From: Bacillota bacterium
Lineage (GTDB): Bacteria > Bacillota > Clostridia > DSM-8532
Assembly: GCA_023415825.1 (NCBI GenBank)
Contig: JAEZJF010000024.1
Span: forward strand, 124,001-188,000
Length of the DNA stretch: 64,000 nucleotides
Reading direction: 5' to 3'
In this document: positions 1-9,785 of the stretch, one piece after another
How the letters are laid out: every line of letters begins with the position of its first letter
Position numbering within the stretch: position 1 is the first letter of the stretch
The notes under the pieces: model-generated
Database searches by the model: none
Seen by the model: only the letters and a program-made list of their open reading frames with translations
Told to the model about the DNA's origin: nothing
Position numbers and translations under genes: made by a program

Positions 1-718
1 ACGGATCACCTATACGCATTCTCGAAGCCAAAAGTACACCAGTTGTTGCCGCACACAGAGCCGCAATAATATAGGTTAAAATACTGATATGTTTCGCTTT
101 GACACCCATTGATGAAGCAATCTTTGCATTATTTCCGACTGCATATACATGGGTTCCGAATTTTGTATGATACATTAATCGGTGCAATAAAAAATAAACA
201 ACCGCCAAAATGATCAATGGAACAGAAAGCACACCAAACCTTGCCATTACAGTATTGGCAAACACTTTATTTATTTTGCCTCCCGCTACAGGCAAAATTG
301 CTAGTGAAATTCCACTTAGCACGGTCATCATGCTCAGAGTGGTAATCATGGGTGGAACCTTTGCGTAATTAATCCCCAAGCCATTGACCGTACCGATAAC
401 GATTGCCGCAAGAAAAACCAACAGTATCCCACCAGCTAATGAAACAGGATTTTCCGATGACATAGTCACTGCCGAAATACAGGTTGATACACTGATAATG
501 GACCCAACTGACATATCTATGCCGCCGCCAATAATGACTACTGTTTGTCCAAGACTGACAACGGCCAGAGGGATGCACTGTACAATGACGTTTCCTATAT
601 TTTCTATACTGCGGTATGAGGGTGATATTATTGTCAATACAATAAAAACAGTTGCTAACAATGCATATATTGTAAATACACTTTTTAACTGCTGATTTAC
701 CTTTATCCTATTGAGCAC
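1..718 (-). CDS. Sugar ABC transporter permease, RbsC type (C-terminus cut by window edge)
   Basis: Integral membrane subunit of a ribose/galactose-class (BPD_transp_2 family) sugar importer. About 239 residues are visible; the rest lies before base 1. Reading the minus strand gives successive hydrophobic segments, and the family-typical stretch GQTVVIIGGGIDMSVGS near residues 60-75 is present. The start is taken as GTG at 718 because a GGAGG lies nine bases before it, inside the end of the ATPase gene. The two genes overlap by 11 bases, so they are translationally linked in a binding protein-ATPase-permease operon. The substrate cannot be told from sequence; pentose or hexose import is inferred from the family. 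Confidence 0.9.
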   Translation of the reverse strand, partial: MLNRIKVNQQLKSVFTIYALLATVFIVLTIISPSYRSIENIGNVIVQCIPLAVVSLGQTVVIIGGGIDMSVGSIISVSTCISAVTMSSENPVSLAGGILLVFLAAIVIGTVNGLGINYAKVPPMITTLSMMTVLSGISLAILPVAGGKINKVFANTVMARFGVLSVPLIILAVVYFLLHRLMYHTKFGTHVYAVGNNAKIASSMGVKAKHISILTYIIAALCAATTGVLLASRMRIGDP

Positions 719-2234
719 TCTGTACACCCTCCTCAACCTTTATACCGCTTGCTGCCTGCATCAAGCGTTCCTCTGTGGCCTCGGATCTGTTAATTGCTGC
801 GGTTATCTCTCCCTCATAAAACACCAGGGTACGATCACTAAGTCCAATCAGTTCAAGCATGTCACTTGTAAGAATAACAACCGCTATTCCCTCCTGAGTG
901 AGCTCGTGCAGAATTTGATATACCGACATACGGGCTCCTACGTCAATTCCTTTTGTAGGCTCGTCAACAATCAATACTTTTGGGTCCACCATCAACCATC
1001 TTGCAAGAATAACTTTTTGCTGATTGCCTCCGGAAAGTGTTGCCACCGGCTGTTCAGCAGAAGACGTTTTGATCTGAAGACGTTCCACAGCCCGGCTTAC
1101 TATTTCTGCTTCTTTTTTGCGCGAAATAAAGTTCAGGGGTGAGGCTAGCTGTTTTAAGCCTGCCAATTCAACATTCTCACGAATACTCTGGTGCAATACA
1201 AGACCCTCACCGCGTCTGTCATGGGTAACATAACAAAGTTTGCTTTTTATGCGCTTTTTGATATTTTTAGATTTAAAAGACATTTCATTTGATACAATGG
1301 TGCCACCTATGAAGGGTACATCACCAAAGATAGCTCGTATGACATCTCGTTGACCTTGTCCTTCAAGGCCTCCCAAGCCGACAATTTCTCCGGCACGGAC
1401 ATTAAAACTGATATTCTTTGCTTTTTTAGGTATGGTAAGATCCTTTACCTTCAGCAATACCTCGCCAAATTTTACGTTGCTTCTATCCGGGTATATATCA
1501 CTTAGAGTTCTCCCAACCATCATGGAAATCATTTTATCTTTAGAAATTTCGCCTTCTGGAATTTGCCCTACAAGCTTTCCATCCTTTAAAACAGTAACGT
1601 AATCTGCAAGCGATACAATTTCATCTAATCTATGGGATATGTAAATAATGCATACTCCGTTTTCTTTAAGCCTGTTAATAATTTTAAACAAGCGCTTAAC
1701 CTCATCATCACTCAGAGATGCTGTTGGTTCATCCATAATGAGTATTTTGGGATCCTGCATTAGCGCCCTTGATATTTCCGTAAGCTGACGCTCTGCCGGT
1801 TTTAAGTCTTCTACTCGTGCATCCGGATCAAGACTGTATCCAAGCATATTATTATTTTCTATTACTTTTTTTCTCATTTGGTTCTGGTCAAGGCTTCCGA
1901 ACCTAGCTGAAATCTCTCGTGCCAAAAAGATATTTTCATATACGGTTAAGTTGGATAGCAAATTAGACTCTTGGTGAACAAAGCCGATACTATATTTGTA
2001 AGAAATCCCCGGATCATTTATTTTAACTGTTTTTCCATCAATGGATATGGTACCGGAATCAGGCATCAATAAACCACCGAGCATATTCATCAATGTACTT
2101 TTACCGGCTCCGTTTTCCCCAACTAAACCATGAACTTCCCCTAAATTGCAGGAAAAGCTCACATTATCAAGAGCTGTTACACCAGGAAAAGTTTTAGTGA
2201 TGTTTTTCATTTCCAAATAAGCTGGAGTGCTCAC
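708..2234 (-). CDS. Sugar ABC transporter ATP-binding protein, RbsA/MglA type (double ATPase)
   Basis: Cytoplasmic ATPase of about 508 residues with two fused nucleotide-binding domains, as usual for RbsA, MglA and XylG. The first half carries GENGAGKST (Walker A) and LIMDEPTASL (Walker B). The second has LSGGNQQKV (signature) and LIVDEPTKGIDVG, with the degenerate second Walker A (GLEGQGQRD) typical of the family. I chose GTG at 2234, preceded by AGGAGG at 2245-2250; an upstream in-frame codon at 2264 has no such site. It powers import with the permease at 1-718 and the binding protein at 2320-3390. The 3' end overlaps the permease start. Confidence 0.95.
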   Translation of the reverse strand: MSTPAYLEMKNITKTFPGVTALDNVSFSCNLGEVHGLVGENGAGKSTLMNMLGGLLMPDSGTISIDGKTVKINDPGISYKYSIGFVHQESNLLSNLTVYENIFLAREISARFGSLDQNQMRKKVIENNNMLGYSLDPDARVEDLKPAERQLTEISRALMQDPKILIMDEPTASLSDDEVKRLFKIINRLKENGVCIIYISHRLDEIVSLADYVTVLKDGKLVGQIPEGEISKDKMISMMVGRTLSDIYPDRSNVKFGEVLLKVKDLTIPKKAKNISFNVRAGEIVGLGGLEGQGQRDVIRAIFGDVPFIGGTIVSNEMSFKSKNIKKRIKSKLCYVTHDRRGEGLVLHQSIRENVELAGLKQLASPLNFISRKKEAEIVSRAVERLQIKTSSAEQPVATLSGGNQQKVILARWLMVDPKVLIVDEPTKGIDVGARMSVYQILHELTQEGIAVVILTSDMLELIGLSDRTLVFYEGEITAAINRSEATEERLMQAASGIKVEEGVQSAQ

Positions 2235-2271
2235 TTTTTCACATCCTCCTAAGAACCTTGTCACAGCATAG

Positions 2272-2306
2272 CAAATACTAGAGGGGTATGAGCCCTCTAG
2301 TATTTG
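2272..2306 (-). terminator. Intercistronic perfect hairpin between binding-protein and ATPase genes
   Basis: A perfect 14-bp inverted repeat (2272-2285 with 2293-2306) with a 7-base loop lies between the stop of the binding-protein gene and the ATPase start. On the minus strand it is not followed by a T run. A partial terminator or a 3' mRNA stabiliser that raises binding protein over membrane subunits is therefore more likely than full termination. Confidence 0.7.
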
Positions 2307-2319
2307 TTATTGTTATAAA

Positions 2320-3390
2320 CTACTTGGAGCCGCCCAGACCTTGTGTACCGTCTTTTCCCTCGCCATACAGGGTTTTGATATCGGCTTCGGGCATCTTTGT
2401 ATTAGCCCAGAAGCTGTCTGATAAATCAGCTCTTACGTATTTGTCCAATGTATCCGGTGTAATAATCGGAATATCTACAACAGTGTCTTTTTGTGCAGGC
2501 TGTTTGCCGTTAAGAATATCAATACCAATCTTTGCTCCCTCGGCAAACAGCCATGTCGGCATGGATGTTGAAATAGATTTAAAGCCATTCTTGGACTCCT
2601 GTTTCCAAAGCTTTAAGAAGCCGTTATTGTCTTCACCAGTCATTGGAACTAATGGCCTGCCTGCTGCCATAAACGCTTCCATTGCACCACGGGTCATATC
2701 ACCACCGCATGACCAGATGCCATCAATTTCGGGGAAGGCAGCAAGCAGGTTTTCTGTTGCAACCTTACCTTTTGCATAATCCCAGTCAGCATATTCCTCA
2801 CCAAGCACCTTAATATCAGGATATTTGTCCAAAACCTCCTGAACACCTGCACGGCGATTAACAGCAACTGTCAGGCCTGCCATACCGTTTAATATAATAA
2901 TATTTCCTTTGCCGCCAAGTTCTTTGGCAAGCCATTCCATACCTACCCGACCAAAATCCTCGTCCTTTGCGAGTACGGAAGCATGGTATTTATCCGTACC
3001 AACAGGAGATGCGCAGGTTACAACTATAACGCCATCTTCATATGCTTGTTCAATAACCGGAGCGACAGCATCTGGAGAAATGGGCTGAAGCAATAGCAAA
3101 TCAATATCTTTGCTTAACAGATCCTGAATATCGGATATTTGTTTATTTGCATCATTATTAGCATCTGTTATGTAGTATTCAGATACCTGTTTATTGTTTT
3201 TTAAGTATGACTCGAGTTCGTTGACACACTGTACTCCCCATGAGTTTCCAACCCATACGTTGGAAAATCCTACTTTAAAACCAGATTTTTTTGCACCGCC
3301 AGAGGTATTGCTTGTACCGCATGCCACCAAGCTAAAGGCCATAACCATAACCAGTGCAATCAACAAGACGCTCTTTACAGTTTTTTTCAT
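2320..3390 (-). CDS. Sugar-binding lipoprotein of ABC importer (Peripla_BP_4 type)
   Basis: Extracellular substrate-binding subunit of 356 residues. It has a lipoprotein signal peptide (basic MKK, hydrophobic core, lipobox LVAC with Cys about residue 24) followed by a Gly/Ser/Lys linker. The mature part fits the LacI-like two-lobed fold of ribose/xylose-binding proteins; the segment around DLLLLQPISPDAVAPVI matches the family's stretch for the hinge and sugar site. The start has a good AAGGAGGAG upstream. It is first gene of the importer operon and divergent from an AraC regulator, which probably controls it. The ligand is unknown. Confidence 0.93.
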   Translation of the reverse strand: MKKTVKSVLLIALVMVMAFSLVACGTSNTSGGAKKSGFKVGFSNVWVGNSWGVQCVNELESYLKNNKQVSEYYITDANNDANKQISDIQDLLSKDIDLLLLQPISPDAVAPVIEQAYEDGVIVVTCASPVGTDKYHASVLAKDEDFGRVGMEWLAKELGGKGNIIILNGMAGLTVAVNRRAGVQEVLDKYPDIKVLGEEYADWDYAKGKVATENLLAAFPEIDGIWSCGGDMTRGAMEAFMAAGRPLVPMTGEDNNGFLKLWKQESKNGFKSISTSMPTWLFAEGAKIGIDILNGKQPAQKDTVVDIPIITPDTLDKYVRADLSDSFWANTKMPEADIKTLYGEGKDGTQGLGGSK

Positions 3391-3548
3391 AACCTACTCC
3401 TCCTTGCTAGATTTAGAATTGTTAATATTTAGACAGTTTCTTACCTCAATAATAGCAATAAAAATAAGATCATATCAATATCAGGATAGGTAGAATTACT
3501 GTCAGAAGTGGTTATTTTCTTCTTTTGAATAGCCCTTTTTCATATAAG

Positions 3549-3557
3549 TGGTATAAT
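3549..3557 (+). promoter_or_regulatory. Extended -10 promoter element of AraC regulator gene
   Basis: TGGTATAAT is a perfect extended -10 (TG-N-TATAAT) about 40 bases before the start of the AraC gene. No good -35 hexamer sits at 17 bases, which is tolerated with an extended -10. The 208-base gap 3391-3598 also must carry the divergent importer promoter, which I could not place with confidence. Confidence 0.5.
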
Positions 3558-3601
3558 TTATATATCCCGTCCTATTTTATTTTAATAAGGAGATATAGGT
3601 G

Positions 3602-4474
3602 ATGAGCTACGCATTTAATTGGGAATATAACTTTGATCCTACCTTTCCTGTACATATTTTTCCCTTTATGGTCAGCGGCAATAGAGATAAGATGCATTGG
3701 CATCAATACTTTGAAATTGGACTGTGCATAAACGGCAGCGGTAAATTTGTTTATATGAACAAGGAATATAATGTTCAAAAAGGAGATGTTTTTTTATCGA
3801 ATAATTATGAAAACCATGTCGCGATTTCTGAAAAAAATGATACGACAGAATATGTATTCATCATATTTCTGCCTTCTTTCATAGCCGATCCAAACGGCAG
3901 ACAGCTGGATATGGAATATTTATCAGCTTTCAAATACAACCCTCTCGAATTTGAGAATAAGATCGATTACAGAGAGCCCACTGCAGAATTGCTTTACGAT
4001 CTTATTATGGATACATTAAGAATATACCAAGGTAATGATATTTATAAAAAACTTGAAATAGATATCAATTTAAGAAAAATTCTGCTGGTGCTGGAAAGAC
4101 ACTATTCAAATAGAGATAATGGTTTTAAGACAGGTACCGAATTAATAAATATCAAGATACAAAAAGCAATAAAATATATAAACAGTCATTTTCACGAAAA
4201 AATCACAATAGATCATATGGCACAGATTTTACAAATGAGTCCTTCCTATTTCAGGCACTTGTTTAAGGAACATACTCAGGTTTCTTTTAAAACCTATATT
4301 ACATATTTAAGATTATCCCAGGCAAAAAAATTACTACTTGCTACAAATAAAAGTATTAATGAGATTATACTTGAAGTAGGGTATAGTAACCTCTATCAGT
4401 TCTATACTATTTTTAAAAAGTTTGTATCAATGTCTCCCACCGAGTACCGTATGCAATATAGAAATGATAAATGA
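3602..4474 (+). CDS. AraC-family transcriptional regulator
   Basis: DNA-binding regulator of about 290 residues. The N-terminal half (residues about 10-110) reads as a cupin ligand-sensing domain (MHWHQYFEIGLCINGSG, then KGDVFLSNN). The C-terminal 100 residues hold two helix-turn-helix motifs typical of AraC (IDHMAQILQMSPSYFRHLF and INEIILEVGYSNLYQFYTIF). AAGGAG at 3587-3592 serves either ATG 3602 or an overlapping GTG at 3599; the ATG spacing is better. It is divergent from the sugar importer and is the probable sugar-responsive regulator of that operon. This is inference from position. Confidence 0.93.
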   Translation: MSYAFNWEYNFDPTFPVHIFPFMVSGNRDKMHWHQYFEIGLCINGSGKFVYMNKEYNVQKGDVFLSNNYENHVAISEKNDTTEYVFIIFLPSFIADPNGRQLDMEYLSAFKYNPLEFENKIDYREPTAELLYDLIMDTLRIYQGNDIYKKLEIDINLRKILLVLERHYSNRDNGFKTGTELINIKIQKAIKYINSHFHEKITIDHMAQILQMSPSYFRHLFKEHTQVSFKTYITYLRLSQAKKLLLATNKSINEIILEVGYSNLYQFYTIFKKFVSMSPTEYRMQYRNDK

Positions 4475-4534
4475 CTGCACAATAATCTATTAAAAACAGC
4501 GCAAATGAAAGCTGCCCAAAGAAAGGAAAAATAC

Positions 4535-6997
4535 ATGTCAAATATTATCGTTAAGGGTGCCAGAGAAGGAAACCTGCAGGATATTTCATTGGAGATACCC
4601 CGTGATAAGCTGACCGTTTTTACGGGGCTTTCGGGCTCCGGAAAATCCACGTTGGCTATTGATGTTATTTTTCAGGAGTGCCAAAGACAGTATTTGGAGG
4701 CAATGGGGCTTCAGGGGTTAAATAAGCCAAAAATTGATTTTATTCGCAACTTGTCTCCGGCCATTATGATTAAGCAGATTGAATCCAACAAGAATCCTCG
4801 ATCCACTGTTGGAACACTTACTGATATTTATACGGAGCTCCGGATGGTTTATGAAAAGCTTGGGGTCCGGAGCTGCCCCTGCTGCAATGAAGTGATATCA
4901 TCCGCAGAATGCAAGGAAGAGGTTGAAAAGGCGGACGGAGACTTCAAGGTGTTTATGACATGCAACCGCTGCAATCACAGGATGGAAAAGCTGACCAGGA
5001 CACATTTCTCCTACAACACGCGGGAAGGGGCCTGCAAGACCTGTCAGGGGCTGGGAAAGGTACTGTCTATTAACAAGAATGCTACTATTCACGATAATCT
5101 GTCGTTGGAGGAGGGTGCTGTTGACTTTTGGGAGCAAAAATATAAGGAATATCAAATTTCATCTTTATACAACGCTTTCGGGTATTATAACATCCCTATC
5201 GATGCCAACACACCGGTCGCTAAATTTAGTAGTATTCAAAAATCCATCCTTTACCATGGTGTGGATAATGATGATGTAAAAAAGACATTTCCAAGGATAC
5301 TTCCACCGAAGACTGTTGCCGCAGGCAGGTTTGAAGGTGTTTTTCCTACGCTTTGGAGACGAATGTCGGAGAAAAAAGGCGAAGCCAAACAAATCGATCA
5401 ATATTTTGATTTTGAAATCTGCCCCGATTGCATGGGGGAACGGCTGGGAGAGTTAAGCCGCGGGGTAACTGTTCAAGGCACCCGCCTTCCGGAGCTGTCG
5501 TTACTGTCTTTAGAAGATTTATATGCCTGGATAATCAAGCTGGAAGGTTCTTTGAACCGCGTCAGCCGCATTCTTGTGGAATCCTATTTACTGGATCTGA
5601 AAACAAAGATCCAGAGGCTTCTGAATGTCGGGCTGGGATATCTTTCTCTTGACCGTCAAACCATTACCTTGTCCGGTGGCGAGCTTCAAAGGGTAAAGCT
5701 GGCTGCCGCTTTGGATTCGGATATGACAGGCATTATTTATATTATGGATGAGCCCACTATTGGCCTGCATCCCAAGGATACCCAGGGAATGATCGCCATA
5801 CTGAAAAAGCTGCGGGATTTGGGCAATACCGTCATCATCATTGAGCATGACCCGGATGTTATGCGGGAAGCCGATTATATCGTGGATATAGGCCCCGGCT
5901 CCGGAAAGCATGGCGGAAAAATCATGGGGACAGGGACACTAGAGGAAATCAAAAAGCTGGAAGCTTCGGCAACAGGGCTTTACTTGAGGAAAAAACCACA
6001 GTATCGAAAAGAGCTCAGAAAGGGAACCGGCGAGCAAATCCGGATTCAAAATGCCGATTTGTATAATTTGAAGCAAATTGACGTTAGCTTCCCGGTTGGA
6101 TGCCTAATTTCCGTTACAGGCGTTTCGGGCTCAGGAAAATCCACATTAGTCTTTGAGGTGCTAGCAAAATCAGGAAAGACAAAACAAGCTGAAAGCAACA
6201 TCATAACCGGAACTGAATGCTTCGACCAAATTGTCACGATAGAGCAGTCTGCCATTACCCGAATGAAGCGCTCAAATGTTGCCACCTATTCGGAGGTATA
6301 CACGGAGATCAGGAAAATCTTCGGAGGGCTGAAGGAATCCCGGGATAAAGGGCTATCAGCCAAGCATTTTTCCTTTAATACACCGGGTGGCCGCTGCGAA
6401 AATTGTGAGGGACTGGGGCATGTCATAAGCAATATGCTGTTTTTTGAAAACATAGAAGCGGTGTGTCCTGTTTGCGGCGGAAACCAGTTTAACGACGAGG
6501 TTTTATCTGTCAAATACATGGGGTTTACCATAAAGGACATTCTCCATCTGTCAGTTGAAGAAGCGCTTTCTACCTTCAATAAACACCCTCAAGTCCAAAG
6601 AATTCTGAAGCTGCTCTTTGACGTGGGATTGGGTTATTTAGAGCTTGGCCAGACCCTGACAACCCTGTCCGGCGGCGAAGGCCAGCGTTTAAAATTAGCC
6701 AAGGAACTAATTAGCAATACCGGCAGACACAGCTTGTATCTGATGGATGAGCCTACCACCGGCCTGCATCCGGCAGATGTTGAGAACTTTCTATTGCTTC
6801 TCAATCGCATTGTGGATTCGGGAAACACTGTCATTGTCGTGGAACACAACCAGCAGGTTATCAGAGCCTCCGACTGGATTATAGATTTGGGCCCCGAGGG
6901 CGGAAAAAATGGCGGGCAGGTTGTGTTTACAGGAACACCCCTGGAAATGCTGGAAGCCGGGACAAGTCTTACATCCGATTGCCTGCGCAACTCTTAA
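4535..6997 (+). CDS. UvrA-like ABC ATPase (short excinuclease A paralogue)
   Basis: A UvrA-family protein of about 820 residues, against roughly 940 for canonical UvrA. It has two ABC cassettes: Walker A GLSGSGKST and GVSGSGKST, signatures LSGGELQRVKL and LSGGEGQRLKL, and Walker B motifs IYIMDEPTIGLHP and LYLMDEPTTGLHP. Zinc-site cysteine pairs are visible as CPCC/CNRC, CPDC, and CENC/CPVC. ATG 4535 is preferred because AAAGGA precedes it; the in-frame ATG at 4505 lacks a site. Such short paralogues occur beside canonical UvrA in many Firmicutes and some are linked to resistance to DNA-binding drugs. Which role applies here is not evident. The gene follows the AraC gene but is probably unrelated to sugar uptake. 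Confidence 0.9.
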   Translation: MSNIIVKGAREGNLQDISLEIPRDKLTVFTGLSGSGKSTLAIDVIFQECQRQYLEAMGLQGLNKPKIDFIRNLSPAIMIKQIESNKNPRSTVGTLTDIYTELRMVYEKLGVRSCPCCNEVISSAECKEEVEKADGDFKVFMTCNRCNHRMEKLTRTHFSYNTREGACKTCQGLGKVLSINKNATIHDNLSLEEGAVDFWEQKYKEYQISSLYNAFGYYNIPIDANTPVAKFSSIQKSILYHGVDNDDVKKTFPRILPPKTVAAGRFEGVFPTLWRRMSEKKGEAKQIDQYFDFEICPDCMGERLGELSRGVTVQGTRLPELSLLSLEDLYAWIIKLEGSLNRVSRILVESYLLDLKTKIQRLLNVGLGYLSLDRQTITLSGGELQRVKLAAALDSDMTGIIYIMDEPTIGLHPKDTQGMIAILKKLRDLGNTVIIIEHDPDVMREADYIVDIGPGSGKHGGKIMGTGTLEEIKKLEASATGLYLRKKPQYRKELRKGTGEQIRIQNADLYNLKQIDVSFPVGCLISVTGVSGSGKSTLVFEVLAKSGKTKQAESNIITGTECFDQIVTIEQSAITRMKRSNVATYSEVYTEIRKIFGGLKESRDKGLSAKHFSFNTPGGRCENCEGLGHVISNMLFFENIEAVCPVCGGNQFNDEVLSVKYMGFTIKDILHLSVEEALSTFNKHPQVQRILKLLFDVGLGYLELGQTLTTLSGGEGQRLKLAKELISNTGRHSLYLMDEPTTGLHPADVENFLLLLNRIVDSGNTVIVVEHNQQVIRASDWIIDLGPEGGKNGGQVVFTGTPLEMLEAGTSLTSDCLRNS

Positions 6998-7013
6998 ATA
7001 CCAGGACATATAT

Positions 7014-7053
7014 GCCAAAAGGCGGCTACTTCAAGGGGCAGCCGCCTTTTGGC
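7014..7053. terminator. Bidirectional terminator hairpin between convergent genes
   Basis: A perfect 14-bp stem (7014-7027 with 7040-7053, GC-rich core GGCGGC/GCCGCC, 12-base loop) lies between the convergent UvrA-like and P-type ATPase genes. AT-rich flanks occur on both sides, so it can serve either strand. Confidence 0.8.
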
Positions 7054-7080
7054 CTTATATAACTATAACCACTTCAATTA

Positions 7081-9696
7081 TTACTTTTCATGCTCTACAA
7101 GCCCCAGAGCCTTGAAAAGCTCCATAACAGGCAGAGGAACAAATGCCAGTCCCAAACCAATAAGATAGAGGGAAGGCGTAAGCGTCATGAGCCCGAAGGC
7201 CGTGGACAAGGGTGTGAACAGAACCAGTGACATAAGTAGTGTCGAAATCAAAGCGGCACCGTTTAGATTGCGGTTTGTAAACACACCGATTTTAAAGAGG
7301 GAGTGGGTCGAGCGCATATTAAAGGCCTGAACAATCTGGCAAAACGCCAGAATCATGAACGCCAGGGTTTGGCCGCCAACCAGATCGCCGGTGACATTTT
7401 CACCTATCCTGAAACCAATCAGGGTAAGGGCGGCAAACATACAGCCCTGAAGTACCACGCGCAGGCCCATGCCATGGGCAAAAATACCCTCATCCTTGGG
7501 CTTGGGCTTCTTATTCATAATATCCGACTCGACATTTTCCATTCCCAGGGCAATAGCCGGCAGACTGTCGGTGACAAGGTTGATCCAAAGAAGCTGCATG
7601 GACACAAGGGGTGTCTTGTGCCACAGAATCATGGCAAAGAACACCGTCAAAATTTCACCGATATTGGTGCCCAAAAGAAAGCCCACTACTTTTTTGATGT
7701 TTGCATAAATGCCTCTGCCCTCTCTGACGGCATCCACTATGGTGGCAAAGTTATCGTCGGTCAGGGTCATATCAGCCGCGCCCTTGGCCACATCGGTACC
7801 TGTAATGCCCATGGCGCAGCCGATGTCGGCAGCTTTCAGCGCAGGTGCGTCATTGACACCGTCGCCGGTCATGGAAACAACCTGACCCTTGCGCTGCCAA
7901 GCTCGGACAATTCGGATTTTGTTTTCAGGAGAAACCCGGGCATAAACCGATATGCTCTCGATTTGGGCATCAAATTCCGGATCGGACATGGCGTCCAGCT
8001 CAACACCCGTGATGGCTTTGTCTCCCTCGCGTAAAATACCCAGTTCCTTGGCAATAGCCGAGGCGGTTATAACATGGTCGCCAGTGATCATAACGGGCTT
8101 GATACCGGCTTTGCGACAGGTGGCAACAGCCTCTTTGGCTTCGGGGCGGGGCGGGTCAATCATGCCCACAAGCCCCGCAAAAACAAGATCCTTTTCCAGT
8201 TCCTCAATAGTGGGTACAGCAGGAACGCTGTCTATTTCCTTATAGGCTACGGCAAGGACCCGAAGGGCATTGGTGCTCATTTCGGCATTGATTTTCGAGG
8301 CCGCTTCAATATCGCCCTTGATACACTTGGCCGACAACACGTCAAAAGCTCCCTTGACGATGACAATATGCTTATCATTGATTTTGTTGATAGTGGTCAT
8401 TAATTTTCGGTCGGAGTCAAAGGGGATTTCACCAAGACGCGGGTACTGCCTGTTCAGCTCCTCCTTGGGCATGCCGTTTTTATGGGCTGCCAGAACGATG
8501 GAGGTTTCGGTGGGATCCCCGACATGTTGTTCCCTGTCTCCCTCGAATAGAACCGAGCCGTTGGAACACAGGGTACCATACATGAGAAGCTTCTTCACGT
8601 CCTCCGAGTTTTCGGAGGTGATATCCTCCATTTCGCCGGTACCATCAACGTAGGCCTTCACAAGGGTCATGCGGTTCTGGGTGAGGGTTCCTGTTTTATC
8701 CGAGCAAATCACCGATGCGCTTCCCAGGGTTTCAACAGCAGGAAGCCGGCGGATGATGGCATTTTTCTTAACCATACGCTGTACGCCGATGGAAAGGACG
8801 ATGGTGACTATGGCCGGAAGTCCTTCCGGAATGGCTGAAACGGCAAGAGAAACCGCAATCATAAATATTTCTATGATGGCCATTCCTTCCAGAAGGCCCA
8901 CGATAAAGATGACGACGCAGGCAGCAAGAGCAGCGATACCAAGATATTTTCCCAGCGACGACAGCTTCTGCTGAAGCGGCGTCTGCCCCTCCTCCTCCCC
9001 TTCAAGAAGGTTGGCGATTTTACCCATTTCGGTATCCATAGCCGTTGCGGTAACTACAGCTGTTGCGGTACCGTAGGTGATGCCGCAGCCGGAAAAGACC
9101 ATATTAGTGCGATCACCCACAGGTGCGTTTTCCTCAACCTGGGCATCGGCATTCTTTTCAGAGGGAACCGATTCACCTGTTAAAGCGGATTCTTCAGCCT
9201 TCAGGCTAGCCGAACGGATAAGCCTGGCATCTGCCGGAACAAAATCTCCCGCCTCAAGACGGATGATGTCGCCGGGGACAAGCTCAGAAGCATTGACAAC
9301 CTGTTCACTGCCCCCACGGATAACCCTGGCATGAGGTGCGCTCATATTCTTTAAGGCATCCAGGGCTTTTTCAGCCTTGCTCTCCTGTAAGACACCCATA
9401 ACGGCATTTATAATGACGATAAGGAGAATCAGGGCTGGTTCGAAAAACTCCTTGGTGTTCCCTTCCACACAGGCCACCACAAAGGAAACAACAGCTGCGG
9501 CGATAAGGATGAGAATCATTACATCCTTGAACTGGTCAAAGAAGCGTTGCAGATTTGTCTTTTTCTTTTTTTCACGCAGCTTGTTTTCACCGAACTTCTG
9601 TCGTTTTTCAGAAACCTGCTCCACGGTTAGCCCGGTATTCGTGTTTGTTCCCAGTAAACTGATTATTTCATCTAGCTTTTGATTGTGGGATATCAA
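7081..9696 (-). CDS. P2-type (calcium-translocating type) cation ATPase
   Basis: Membrane pump of about 871 residues in the SERCA/PMR1-like P2A group. Hallmarks read directly: LTGES in the actuator domain, the phosphorylation motif DKTGTLTQNRM, GDGVNDAPALK in the hinge, and IPEGLPAIVT in the transmembrane helix that carries cation ligands. The N-terminal cation-ATPase domain and a C-terminal block of hydrophobic helices are both present, so the pump is complete. TTG at 9696 is the likely start: AGGAGG at 9705-9710 lies eight bases upstream, whereas the farther TTG at 9714 would overlap that site. It is divergent from a TetR-family gene and may be under its control. Calcium export is the family expectation; other divalent ions are possible. 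Confidence 0.95.
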   Translation of the reverse strand: MISHNQKLDEIISLLGTNTNTGLTVEQVSEKRQKFGENKLREKKKKTNLQRFFDQFKDVMILILIAAAVVSFVVACVEGNTKEFFEPALILLIVIINAVMGVLQESKAEKALDALKNMSAPHARVIRGGSEQVVNASELVPGDIIRLEAGDFVPADARLIRSASLKAEESALTGESVPSEKNADAQVEENAPVGDRTNMVFSGCGITYGTATAVVTATAMDTEMGKIANLLEGEEEGQTPLQQKLSSLGKYLGIAALAACVVIFIVGLLEGMAIIEIFMIAVSLAVSAIPEGLPAIVTIVLSIGVQRMVKKNAIIRRLPAVETLGSASVICSDKTGTLTQNRMTLVKAYVDGTGEMEDITSENSEDVKKLLMYGTLCSNGSVLFEGDREQHVGDPTETSIVLAAHKNGMPKEELNRQYPRLGEIPFDSDRKLMTTINKINDKHIVIVKGAFDVLSAKCIKGDIEAASKINAEMSTNALRVLAVAYKEIDSVPAVPTIEELEKDLVFAGLVGMIDPPRPEAKEAVATCRKAGIKPVMITGDHVITASAIAKELGILREGDKAITGVELDAMSDPEFDAQIESISVYARVSPENKIRIVRAWQRKGQVVSMTGDGVNDAPALKAADIGCAMGITGTDVAKGAADMTLTDDNFATIVDAVREGRGIYANIKKVVGFLLGTNIGEILTVFFAMILWHKTPLVSMQLLWINLVTDSLPAIALGMENVESDIMNKKPKPKDEGIFAHGMGLRVVLQGCMFAALTLIGFRIGENVTGDLVGGQTLAFMILAFCQIVQAFNMRSTHSLFKIGVFTNRNLNGAALISTLLMSLVLFTPLSTAFGLMTLTPSLYLIGLGLAFVPLPVMELFKALGLVEHEK

Positions 9697-9785
9697 AATC
9701 TGTACCTCCTGCAATTTATTAGTTTTAGTATATCTGATAGCAATAAATAGGGCATCGGGTAAAATTCCGAATGTGTTACTTTTTT

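Noticed and set aside
369..578. Open frame of 69 codons on the minus strand
   Set aside because: It lies inside the permease gene in another frame; the permease frame carries the family motifs.
7303..8034. Open frame of 243 codons on the plus strand
   Set aside because: Antisense shadow of the P-type ATPase; composition is low in typical protein patterns and there is no ribosome binding site.
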